A DNA stretch of 64,000 bases, taken from positions 3,788,169 to 3,852,168 of the forward strand of contig NC_087386.1 of NCBI RefSeq assembly GCF_963675165.1. The letters run 5' to 3'. The position numbers were made by a program, and so were the translations under genes. The DNA comes from Halichondria panicea. Its lineage: Eukaryota; Porifera; Demospongiae; Suberitida; Halichondriidae. Shown here piece after piece: positions 27,501-36,849 of the stretch. How positions within the stretch are numbered: the first letter of the stretch is position 1; every line of letters starts with the position of its first letter. The notes under the pieces were generated by a model, which saw nothing but the letters and a program-made list of their open reading frames with translations, searched no databases and had not been told where the DNA came from.

Positions 27501-30258
27501 TATGGTATACTGGCTTACATCTGTGAAAGGGATGATTCTCTGATCATCACTAAGAGATGTGTCAAAGGGCCGATTTGAAAATGCTCTTAGTACATTGAAA
27601 AGCACGATAGTGACAGCATCTGTGAGGTCAGGGGAACTCAAATGTACATGCATACTGGTTAATAAGCGCACATCAACTAATAGGCGCATACTGGTTAGCA
27701 GACCAAGAGCCTTGATAGAAGGCGTATGGTTTTCTGCACAGTTCTCTGCCCAACAACTGGTCTACACACTTCTTTATAGATGTTAAGTCTCTTTCACTAC
27801 CGGTAGTTGTGTTACTGCTGTCAGATATGACTATAGACCTCTTGCAGATAAATGATCGAGCTAGCTAATGGAGATTTGCTTCGTTGAAACGTCATGGGAG
27901 TTGTTAATTGTTGTGGGCGTGGTTAATCTCTATATAAGCACATCCGGATAATAGGCGCATAGAGGCCTGCTCTTTTCCCATAGGTGCATGCAGATTATAC
28001 GGTATGCATGTACGAGTGTGTAAAAAGTAATCAACGACAAAGCACATGTACACATGGATGCGCTTCAACAATAATTTCACTTATCTCTAGCAGGAGACTA
28101 TAGAGCCAAGCTACCCAAGTGCTAGACATGCACAAAGTATGTATTATAATTAACGCTCACCATTGAGTAAAGACTCGCCAAACACCAGGATATGAAGCAG
28201 CTTGTTTACATGGATATCATCAAACACAGCCAATACCTGACAAAAGCAACAGAAACTTAATCACGACACGTATACATGCATGTAATAACAATTATGGATT
28301 AAAGTGCAAAATGCAACACTGTCAGACTATAGTAATTGGACTGACAGCGACAGGGTCCACAGCAGAGCATATGGTGCCAAACAGCAGTGCTACAGGAATA
28401 TTAAAAATGGAGTTTTGTAAACTGGGCTCCGTCAGCAGGAGGTTGGCCTCATATAAACCAAACAGCGTCATTCCTAAACAAAAGTAGTTTATGCGTTTAA
28501 GCAGCACCAATTCTAATGACTTGATATTACCTATGGCTACTGTGTTCCATAGTGTGCCCTGCAGTAAATAAAGTCATCAAGTTCATTGTATATACGCGCT
28601 CCCAAACAAAATTAATAACAGTGCAATTAGGGCACTTGACTCACAATGACTGCAAAGACAATAATTGTAGTGAAGTTCTCAAAGAAAGCTCTGATATCCA
28701 GAAAGTAGCCAGACTCCAACACAATCCTATTATGAAAAATTGTACATGTTAGTTCAGTTTGTCAGACTAGTACGTGGCTAACTCACGGTGGCAATAGGTA
28801 GAGGAAAAATATCTCGGGAGTGAATCTCAGTGGAGGATCTTGGTCTCTATTGCAGGGGTCTAGATAAAACGAGCCTCTGCGTTGAGGGCGGGAAAAAGGG
28901 TTGTTACCAGCAACCGATTTACAACACTTACTATACTGTCACATGTAGCTGCACATGCACTCACATTAGTATTCCGCCAATGTGTGCTCCCACGATAATC
29001 AGCATACTGTAAGAAAACACAAAATTATGTACAGTACGTACTAATAATAATACCGTATACATGTATGTTCTAATTTATCGGACAATAAAAAAAATAGAAA
29101 TTGTCCAGGTATAATTGGAACACAGAGCACACCAGAATAATTAGAACAAGCATACAGCAGCACGCGGAACAGTGTGCGACTGAATAGTTGCACTATATAG
29201 CTATCTAAAACTAGCTAATCCTCAAAGCTATTTAACTGCAGCGTATCCGGATATTTAAAATTAAAGCACCAAAGTGTCCGCTGTATTAGAACAACGAAAA
29301 TTGTCTGGGATAATTAAAAGTATCCGATAAATTAGAAGATATATGGTAGTTCCCTTCCTGGATGCACATGAAAGAAAACTAACTATTGCAATGGATGCAG
29401 AGGAAGGAAACCATAATAATTATTGAGCACATTGAATAAATTACAGTGATTTTCAGACTTCTTTCATCTTGCAATTTGCAGTGTAACAAATTCATTGTAG
29501 ACCACTTGGAAGAATATCACATAACAGGTGCTTCCAGTGCGTAAAAGATGCAAGCACTCCAAAAATTGCTGTAGCTAGAGATCACAAACAAAAAAGAGCA
29601 TACATGTGCCAACCCAGGGCTGAGCAATGCACTAGGTGGGAATTTAAACTATGTATACATGATCATCATAATGAATGATGTAGATATACGTACATGTACA
29701 CACCGCATAACTCACCATGACTCAGGTATGTTGGAGGCCACTGGGTGCATCCACCTGTGATGCCACACTGCGAAGGGTAAGAAAAGGTAGGAAAAGTTCT
29801 CTAGATACAAGACTACATACATGTAGAAATTGTAGTAGGAGCATAAACCAGTTGAAATTGTGGGGGAAAAAACAAAGAATTTCCCTTATTTTTAAGCCCC
29901 AGTAGATGAGATACATAGACCAGTACTCAATCATGAATTTCAACTGTGAACGCAACTGAACAGTCGGACATGATGCCTCACCTAACTTTGCTATAACAAC
30001 TATCATGATGAAGAGTGTGACAATCAGTAAAACCTGCACCCGTTCCAGATCCACTCTAGCAACATGAACACTAGAGTCAAACGATCTCTCTTCATTAGAT
30101 CCACAGGTGATATCAAGACTTGGTTCAATTGTTCTTCTTGTGGATGGCAAGCTACACAGCATTGTCGCATTGGTATTAGAAGTGTCTCCATGAGAAGGCT
30201 CTGCAGTAGAGCACACGGCCACTAGTGAGGCGAGAAGAATGGAGTTCCACACCAACAT
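9550..30258 (-). CDS. Na+/H+ exchanger, plasma-membrane NHE1-5 (SLC9A) type
   Basis: An electroneutral Na+/H+ antiporter in 22 proposed exons totalling 781 residues: 29982-30258, 29716-29767, 28965-29006, 28787-28846, 28645-28726, 28531-28558, 28346-28473, 28161-28236, 27519-27619, 27242-27353, 27101-27182, 26827-26922, 26434-26558, 26128-26201, 20551-20721, 20260-20349, 18498-18670, 15758-15797, 14636-14670, 12833-12903, 10050-10159 and 9550-9870. A signal peptide ([19 protein letters not shown]) leads, though an in-frame ATG at 30306 would add 16 residues. Hallmarks are IPESC (106-110), the ion-path SAVDPVA (D220), FGESLLND (242-249) and [11 protein letters not shown] (R451). [18 protein letters not shown] begins the regulatory tail. 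The last exon carries a polybasic run ([14 protein letters not shown]). The membrane domain is secure. The tail exons at 15758, 14636 and 12833 are weaker; the 12833 donor (GTGTTC) is poor and was chosen for phase. Confidence 0.9.
10160..12832. other. Exchanger intron sequence, no gene seen
   Basis: AT-rich intron between proposed tail exons. It has only short, overlapping open frames on both strands, no family match and no clear repeat pair. Confidence 0.5.
14330..14460. repeat. Dispersed repeat, inverted copy at about 25010-25145
   Basis: TTGTGTGGAGGCTAT-CCATGCTGTAAATGCAGT and the following AACAAACAAAC tract recur in reverse complement at 25010-25145. Both copies lie within exchanger introns. 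Confidence 0.6.
17943..18430. repeat. MITE-like element (family A), copy 1
   Basis: The ends pair as AGGAAAAGGAGGGATTGGAA at the left and its near-complement at the right. The interior matches 40771-41428 almost throughout, for example CATCTGCTTTA, AACAAGCCAAAGC, ACTATAAATAGCA and GAAACACAACTTTCTTATT. It is in an exchanger intron. This copy lacks the 129-bp palindrome found in copy 2 and so preserves the empty target site near 18236-18250. Confidence 0.75.
18890..19010. repeat. Short inverted repeat cluster
   Basis: AACGACTCCTTGTAAG and CTTACAAGGAGTCGTT face each other, with two further related half-copies nearby. The sequence could form a hairpin. It is intronic, about 220 bp upstream (on the minus strand) of the exon at 18498-18670. 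Confidence 0.6.
24427..24790. repeat. Long inverted-repeat MITE-like element
   Basis: The left end GTACTGTGTTTTGCAAGTTG pairs with CAACTTGCAAAACACAGTAC at the right. Arms extend about 75-80 nt with few mismatches around a roughly 200-bp spacer. There is no coding capacity. Confidence 0.75.
25735..25890. repeat. Dispersed repeat with TTAGATGCTCGCAAAA core, copy 2
   Basis: The best-preserved member of the family seen at 6845-6970. It ends ACATTCTAGTAATACGGTA. It is intronic in the exchanger gene. Confidence 0.6.
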
Positions 30259-30432
30259 GTCCTCAAAATTATATTCGACTGTACTGTAGCTGACCATGAA
30301 GGTCAAAAGGTTAAAAGCTTCTCTTGCTCACATGTTATCTTCATTGATGATCTTTACCAGGATAGCGCTTCTTTGTGGACAAAGTTAAAGTACAGAACAG
30401 AGGTTCAGTTGCCTGCATGCCTGAGCTGAATA
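30259..30432. promoter_or_regulatory. Divergent promoter between the exchanger and EI24
   Basis: The proposed start codons of the minus-strand exchanger (30258, or 30306) and plus-strand EI24 (30433) are 174 or 126 bp apart. Both 5' UTRs and core promoters must fit here or overlap. I see no strong TATA box. Confidence 0.6.
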
Positions 30433-32488
30433 ATGGTAGGACTGAAAGATGTCACTGGAGCCCTGCAGTGTATTCTACTGGGGGCAAAAGACTCTGTACT
30501 GGGTATCTGGCCAGTATTTCAACTGATCAAAAAGTATGAGGATGGTGTTGCTCATAGCCGTGTCTTTTATATAGCGAGCGTCTCAGGACACTTTAATTCC
30601 CTGGTTATTATGCAGGAATGATAAAGTGCGAAGCCAGATGTTACAGTGTTTCTTACTCAATGGTGTGATATTGTGGGTGAGTGGTGTTTGACACATGTGT
30701 GTAAATCGATTCTGCTGGTAATATTCATAGAGTGTTTATTAACATTTGTCATTTTTCCTCTACAGTTGAGTGTACTCCTGTTCGACTATGTTTTATTGCC
30801 TGTCATCCAGATCATGGCTAACTTTGTATTCAGTGAGTTTATGAGCACTGTGCATACTTTACACTCTAAAAAATTCACCTAAAGAAGACACATAATGAGT
30901 ACACCACCAGATGGGTGTCAGACCTCTACAATGCTTAAATTTTGATATTCCGTCACCATCGATGATACATGTACATCCTCTTCTGTTGAAAGCATTGCAG
31001 TTTTAGTCTGTTTATATTGTTTAGAATACATGTAGTAACAAGTGTGTGTCAGCTAAATTTATATTTTTAAAAACAGTCAGTTTTACAATTCATTTGATAA
31101 TCCTGTCAGAGTAGCTGTACAGTGATGGTTTATGTGTGCAGTAAAAATTGTTGTTGAAAGTTATCATGATCCAGCACAGGTTTCGTAAGAGGCTCCTCAG
31201 ATTCTGAGGATGTTTCATTGCTGGGACTGGTGACCTGGTACATGTTTACTGGGCTCTGGGTCTTACCTGTGTTCTGGATCAGCAAACCAATCAATTCCAT
31301 CTGGTTCCAGGTACCCTACGAAATCAACCCATTTCAATAATTATTTTACTCAATACAATAATGTAACAACAGGACATTGCATCAGCAGCGTTCAAAGGCA
31401 GTAACCAGAGGAGCAAAACTAAGAAGTAAGTTGCTCCCTTGTAATGAAACCCACCTTTGTATGTATTCTAGGTCAGAGAGCAGCTCTTCCCTGAGTCAGT
31501 CCATCAGCAGGCTCATAGCTGATCTCCTTTTTAGTATTGTCATAGAGTTGCTGTTCTTGATTCAAGTAAGTATAGCACACCAAAATCGTCTTTTGTGTGT
31601 ACGTACATGTATACACGTACAGGCAATGCTGGTGGGACTAATCCCCATAGTGGGCTACTATGCCAGTGTCTTGCATATGGCTGTGCTCTACTCATTATAC
31701 TCCTTTGAATACAAGTGGATGTACCAAGGTTGTCACTTAAACACTAAGTAATTCTCTCGCAAAGTATTGGTGTATAATTATAATTTATATCATTGCACAT
31801 TAGATACATTGAACTCCATGTACAGTATCCTGTAAGCTATAAAAATAATAATTTCCGTTAGTCTGTGTCTACATGCATTCACCTGAATTGCAGCCCCGTC
31901 ATTCATTTGAGCATCAGTCTGAACATGCAGTACATGTATTAAAAGTTGAACTATTGTTATTGTAGGCTGGATAGTACACCAAAGAATAGCTCTCATTGAG
32001 AAAAATTGGCCGTACTTTGTTGGGTTTGGCCTCCCACTGGCTGTCCTCACTGCCTTACCCAGTTCCACTGTGATCAGGTGGGCAAGCACAATGATTTTAT
32101 GTAGAACCCCCCAAAAGATACATGTAATGTTTTATTCTGTGTATATCAATGGCTAAAATAAAGGCTTGTGCAAAAACGGTTTAAGCATTTTCCTTTTATT
32201 ACAATGACAAACACAGTGCTTGCATTTTTGCCGTGGCCTTTCCTTTCTACATTGTCAGTGCTAATGAGGCAAAGCCAAGGCAGTCTACGTAAGTTAACGT
32301 AATATTATAAGTACATGTACATGTATATATACATATGTACCATGCTATTATAAGTACCATGCATGCACTTATTCTACACATGCAGGTTATCTACACTGCC
32401 ATTGTTCACAATTGTGGTGGTGATCAGTAATAAACTGTTTAGCAAGAGTGACCCTGCCAGTTTTAACTCTAAAGTAACTCTTAATTAA
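30433..32488 (+). CDS. EI24: EI24 / PIG8-like ER membrane protein
   Basis: Ten exons give 292 residues: 30433-30533, 30616-30676, 30766-30832, 31201-31310, 31373-31425, 31472-31565, 31623-31728, 31966-32077, 32217-32288 and 32386-32488. All junctions are GT-AG and in phase. Matches to the EI24 pattern include [53 protein letters not shown] and [14 protein letters not shown]. It has several hydrophobic segments fitting a multi-pass ER protein. EI24 is a p53-induced gene in mammals, linked to autophagy and ER function. The N-terminus is shorter than in vertebrates, lacking most of the charged stretch after the first helix. It is divergent from the exchanger gene. Confidence 0.93.
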
Positions 32489-32544
32489 CACACCATTTTC
32501 TATACTACATTAATACTGTGCCAACAATTGTTACCCCAGCCTGC

Positions 32545-32550
32545 AATAAA
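32545..32550 (+). promoter_or_regulatory. Poly(A) signal of EI24
   Basis: AATAAA lies 57 nt after the EI24 stop codon, a normal distance for a short 3' UTR. Confidence 0.55.
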
Positions 32551-32753
32551 GCTGTCAAATTTAATGGGGATTTGGTTCGATCTACGTACCATGGCCATGC
32601 AGTGAATTTTGGCATAAAAATACACATTAACTATTACAATACTATAATCATACATACTTATCTTCTTATAAATGGTATTATACTACGATACTGTTCTATA
32701 CTGTATACGAAGAAAATTTTTGCAGAAAAGTTTCCGTTTTGCTGTTACATGTA

Positions 32754-33169
32754 CAGTAATCTCTCGCTATTCCGGCTCTCTGAAATGCGGCCACCTCGAT
32801 ATACCGGCCATTTGGTTTGGCATGGAATGCTAGCTATATGTTTTCTACACAAAACTCGACCTGAAGTACGGCCACTCGCTATTCCGTTTACCGGCCAGTG
32901 CTGGCTGTCCCAAAACGTTTTCAATGTAATTTTATATGTATTACGGCCGGATATGATGTTTTGGGTGTGGTTTAGTAAATAAAATTGGATTGCACGAGCC
33001 AGAATGATTCATTATCTTTCATTATCCTCGAGACAAGAACCGCAAATCAGTGATTAGATTCGAGGTAAGGTCTTTTTAAGCCGCGGTTAATTATCTGAAG
33101 TACGGCCACCTCGCTATTCCGGCCAAGCTGCATGGTCCCAAGGGTGGCCGGATTAACGAGAGTCTACTG
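32754..33169. mobile_element. pogo/Tigger-like MITE (Tc1/mariner superfamily)
   Basis: A 416-bp element with terminal inverted repeats CAGTAATCTCTCGCTATTCC and CAGTAGACTCTCGTTAATCC, flanked by TA on both sides (32752-32753 and 33170-33171). CGGCCACCTCGCTATTCCGG motifs are repeated inside. There is no transposase ORF, so it is non-autonomous. TIR sequence and TA target duplication place it with Tc1/mariner, pogo-like. It lies between EI24 and the inverted minisatellite. Confidence 0.85.
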
Positions 33170-33434
33170 TATACAGCTGAGCAGTATAAATGTGCATGTT
33201 GCGTACCGCCCATGCATGTAGCTCTTGTTAGCCAGTATTGTTATGATAGCCAGACAGACACAACTTGGCATTGTTAGCTTGTATAGTACGTGTATTATAA
33301 ACGTACACAAATGAAATTTAAACTGACAAAAATAACAATTGCAATAAAAGAACCACACATAATTATAAGCTACTTACGTACTACATGCAGCTAGGTATGA
33401 CAAAATTGTAACAGATCCTTTTCATCTATATCTA

Positions 33435-33601
33435 GGGGCTTCCTTGACGCTTCAGCACAACTACCTTGTGATAATGACTGTTCATAGTTTTTCAGTGCTC
33501 GGGTACAGGTTTTGCCGGATACAGTTTGGAAACATTTCTGAGCACTTTCTGCGGTGCTCATTTGCAGAAACTGTATACATTCATGAGACAGGGATGCATT
33601 A
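33435..33601 (+). other. Short open frame, possible orphan exon or gene fragment
   Basis: After a TATATCTAG acceptor-like site, a frame stays open for about 55 codons (for example HSFSVLGYRFCRIQFGNISE) to a TAA. No partner exon was found and the family is not recognised. It could be chance or a decayed gene piece. The duplicated block at 33648 begins just downstream. Confidence 0.2.
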
Positions 33602-33647
33602 ACACATTTACATTATTATACGATTCACGAGTATTATACAAATAACA

Positions 33648-33800
33648 GCTTCATTGTGCCTACTGCTACACATTACTAAGTCTTGTTTTGTCTACGATTT
33701 TAATGTCCGTCTCTTACTCTGAAAAAAGGATAATCAATAGTGAACAGCGAGTGATTAATAACTGATGTACGAAGGCTTTGAAGCATGCACAAAATTGGTT
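33648..33800. repeat. Duplicated block flanking the DED-like gene, copy 1
   Basis: Nearly identical to about 40068-40215 in direct orientation. Shared blocks include CTTCATTGTGCCTACTGCTA, TCTTGTTTTGTCTACGATTT and CTGAAAAAAGGATAATCAAT. The two copies bracket the 36850-39584 gene. Confidence 0.75.
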
Positions 33801-34722
33801 GGTAAACATCGACTCTATTAGAGACAAACGACACTCCATATAAAGCAACCACCTATGGACTTTGCCAACTCTGAACTTAGCTTTATTTAATGTTTCTGTA
33901 CACTTTCCCTATCCCCTACTTCACTATAATTATTCCCTACCTCAACCTCAACACTACATTCCTTGCTACAAGTTATGTTAGCTCATTATGCCTCGAGACG
34001 TAGCCGCACGAGGGTGACTGTGTGTAGAACATAGGAGGATATTATTATTATGTCTAATCTCTATCTCTGGTCTAATGACCAAACCTCCAAGCCACACATT
34101 GTCAATGACGCATGTGACACCATGTCCTGCCTCCTGAGTCTGCCCTGCCTCTGGCCTCCTCTGGTACTGGTACTATCAAGAGTATATGATAGAGAGAGAG
34201 TATCGAACGTAGGCCATGGCGCGCCGTGTGTTTCAATAACAATGTCTGCATATACATAGGCGTGTCCTGTGAATATACCGACATAGCATGCACGTGCAAT
34301 GATCGCCTTATGCAGTGATCATGTCTGCACATGCAACCATTAATCTCTGCGTGTGCAGTGATCATGTCTGCACATGCAACCATTAGTCTCTGCACATGCA
34401 GTGATCATGTCTGCACATGCAACCATTAGTCTCTGCGTGTGCAGTGATCATGTCTGTACATGCAGTGATCATGTCTGCTGCACATGCAGTGATCATGTCT
34501 GCACATGCAACCATTAGTCTCTGCGTGTGCAGTGATCATGTCTGTACATGCAGTGATCATGTCTGCACATGCAACCATTAGTCTCTGCACATGCAGTGAT
34601 CATGTCTGCACATGCAACCATTAGTCTCTGCGTGTGCAGTGATCATGTCTGCACATGCAGTGATCATGTCTGCACATGCAACCATTAGTCTCTGCACATG
34701 CAGTGATCATGTCTGCACATGC

Positions 34723-34922
34723 NNNNNNNNNNNNNNNNNNNNNNNNNNNNNNNNNNNNNNNNNNNNNNNNNNNNNNNNNNNNNNNNNNNNNNNNNNNNNN
34801 NNNNNNNNNNNNNNNNNNNNNNNNNNNNNNNNNNNNNNNNNNNNNNNNNNNNNNNNNNNNNNNNNNNNNNNNNNNNNNNNNNNNNNNNNNNNNNNNNNNN
34901 NNNNNNNNNNNNNNNNNNNNNN
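34723..34922. other. Assembly gap (200 N)
   Basis: Exactly 200 N between the left minisatellite arm and the unique centre. The round length suggests an arbitrary gap size where the repeat could not be assembled. Reading frames through it are meaningless. Confidence 0.95.
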
Positions 34923-35106
34923 CATGCAAAATGTGTTCCAGCCGAGTACTTCAATGGCAGATTCGTCTTCATCCATGTCCATATCATCTATTATATCCAT
35001 CATTAATTTTTAATACATCTTTGATACACGTGCTTTAAATAGAGCTGCTGCATCAGGTCAAAGTATATGTTTCTCAATGGGACTCAGGTCTATACTGTAC
35101 TGTACT

Positions 35107-35758
35107 GCATGTGCAGAGATTAATGGTTGCATGTGCAGACATGATCACTGCATGTGCAGAGATTAATGGTTGCATGTGCAGACATGATCACTGCACACGC
35201 AGAGACTAATGGTTGCATGTACAGACATGATCACTGCATGTGTAGAGACTAATGGTTGCATGTGCAGACATGATCACTGCATGTGTAGAGACTAATGGTT
35301 GCATGTGCAGACATGATCACTGCATGTGCAGAGATTAATGGTTGCATGTGCAGACATGATCACTGCACACGCAGAGACTAATGGTTGCATGTGCAGACAT
35401 GATCACTGCATGTGCAGAGACTAATGGTTGCATGTGCAGACATGATCACTGCATGTGCAGAGACTAATGGTTGCATGTGCAGACATGATCACTGCATGTG
35501 CAGAGATTAATGGTTGCATGTGCAGACATGATCACTGCATGTGCAGAGATTAATGGTTGCATGTGCAGACATGATCACTGCACACGCAGAGACTAATGGT
35601 TGCATGTGCAGACATGATCACTGCATGTGCAGAGACTAATGGTTGCATGTGCAGACATGATCACTGCATGTGCAGAGACTAATGGTTGCATGTGCAGACA
35701 TGATCACTGCATGTGCAGAGACTAATGGTTGCATGTGCAGACATGATCACTGCATAAG
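35107..35758. repeat. 43-bp minisatellite array, right arm
   Basis: About 15 copies of a unit containing GCATGTGCAGACATGATCAC and AGAGATTAATGGTT. Variants swap GCATGTGCAGAG with GCACACGCAGAG and GATTAATGG with GACTAATGG. After an interruption at about 35752-35920, the array continues to about 36258. Confidence 0.85.
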
Positions 35759-36371
35759 GCGATCATTGCACGTGCATGCTATGTCGGTATATTCACACCA
35801 GGACACTCCTATGTATATGCAGACATTGTTATTGAAACACACGGCGCGCCATACTAACAGCTTAAATCACATGCCCTCTGTCATTGTGAAATCTTTGAAA
35901 GAAACCTTTGACAAGGAGACATGATCACTGCATGTGCACAGACTAATGGTTGCATGTGCAGACATGATCACTGCATGTACAGACATGATCACTGCACACG
36001 CAGAGACTAATGGTTGCATGTGCAGACATGATCACTGCATGTGCAGAGATTAATGGTTGCATGTGCAGACATGATCACTGCATGTGCACAGACTAATGGC
36101 TGCATGTGCAGACATGATCACTGCATGTGCAGAGATTAATGGTTGCATGTGCAGACATGATCACTGCATGTGCAGAGATTAATGGTTGCATGTGCAGACA
36201 TGATTACTGCACACGCAGAGATTAATGGTTGCATGTGCAGACATGATCACTGCATAAGGCGATCATTGCACATGCATGCTATCTAGGTATATTCACACCA
36301 GGGCACGCCTATGTACATGCAGACATTGTTATTGAAACACACGGCGCGCCATACGCGCCATAAGGCCGGCA

Positions 36372-36612
36372 TACTGTACATCAGATGTATGCGGAGAGTA
36401 ATGTGACTTCCTGTATCTGTCACAACCTTGGAATTTGCACACTGACCAATCCAAGTGTGGTGATGTCATCTATCAAGAAAGTAGATTACATCACCCACAC
36501 TTGGATGGGTTGATAGATTACATCACCCACGCTTGGATTGGTCAGTGTGCAAATTCCAAGCTTGTGACAGATACAGGAAGTCACGTTACTCTCCGCATAC
36601 ATCTGATGTGTA
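36372..36612. mobile_element. Near-perfect palindromic foldback element
   Basis: Arms of about 110 nt, starting ACATCAGATGTATGCGGAGA and ending TCTCCGCATACATCTGATGT, surround a loop that repeats TAGATTACATCACCCAC. It interrupts the right end of the 34171-36656 inverted repeat, so it is a later insertion. No ORF. Confidence 0.8.
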
Positions 36613-36849
36613 TGCCTACGTTCGATACTCTCTCTATCATAAACTCTTGGTACTATACTGTACTTATTAAACGTGAGAAGGATTCAGGTACAAGTTTACA
36701 TAGCTCTGCATCCAGCTATTTTAATGTACTGTTATTACTTTATGGTATAAAAACCTATAGATCTATAGCTAGTATAGATCTAGTCAACATCGATAATAAT
36801 TATCGCAGATGTATTCTATATTTCTCATGCAGGATAGCGGCCATTAGCA

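Larger units (their letters stand above)
34171..36656. repeat. Long inverted repeat with minisatellite arms (foldback-like element)
   Basis: The outer ends pair: TACTATCAAGAGTATATGAT at 34171 with its near-complement ending about 36656. Next comes GATAGAGAGAG-TATCGAACGTAGGC on both sides, then a segment with GGCGCGCCGTGTGTTTCAAT and TAAGGCGATCATTGCA. Inside, each arm is a tandem array of a unit of about 43 bp in opposite orientations (left about 34310-34722, right about 35107-36258). The centre (34923-35106) is unique. A second end-type segment sits inside the right arm at about 35752-35852, so the arm is itself partly duplicated. No transposase is visible. It resembles foldback elements, but the gap prevents a full account. 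Confidence 0.75.

Noticed and set aside
32518-32982. 154-codon plus-strand frame downstream of EI24
   Set aside because: Runs through the EI24 3' end into the Tigger-like MITE; composition is not coding-like.
34612-35038. Several open frames of 95-133 codons around the gap
   Set aside because: Most of each is made of N, and the rest is minisatellite sequence.
35107-36258. Possible CRISPR-like array
   Set aside because: The 43-bp unit is a contiguous tandem minisatellite with no unique spacers, in a eukaryotic genome.
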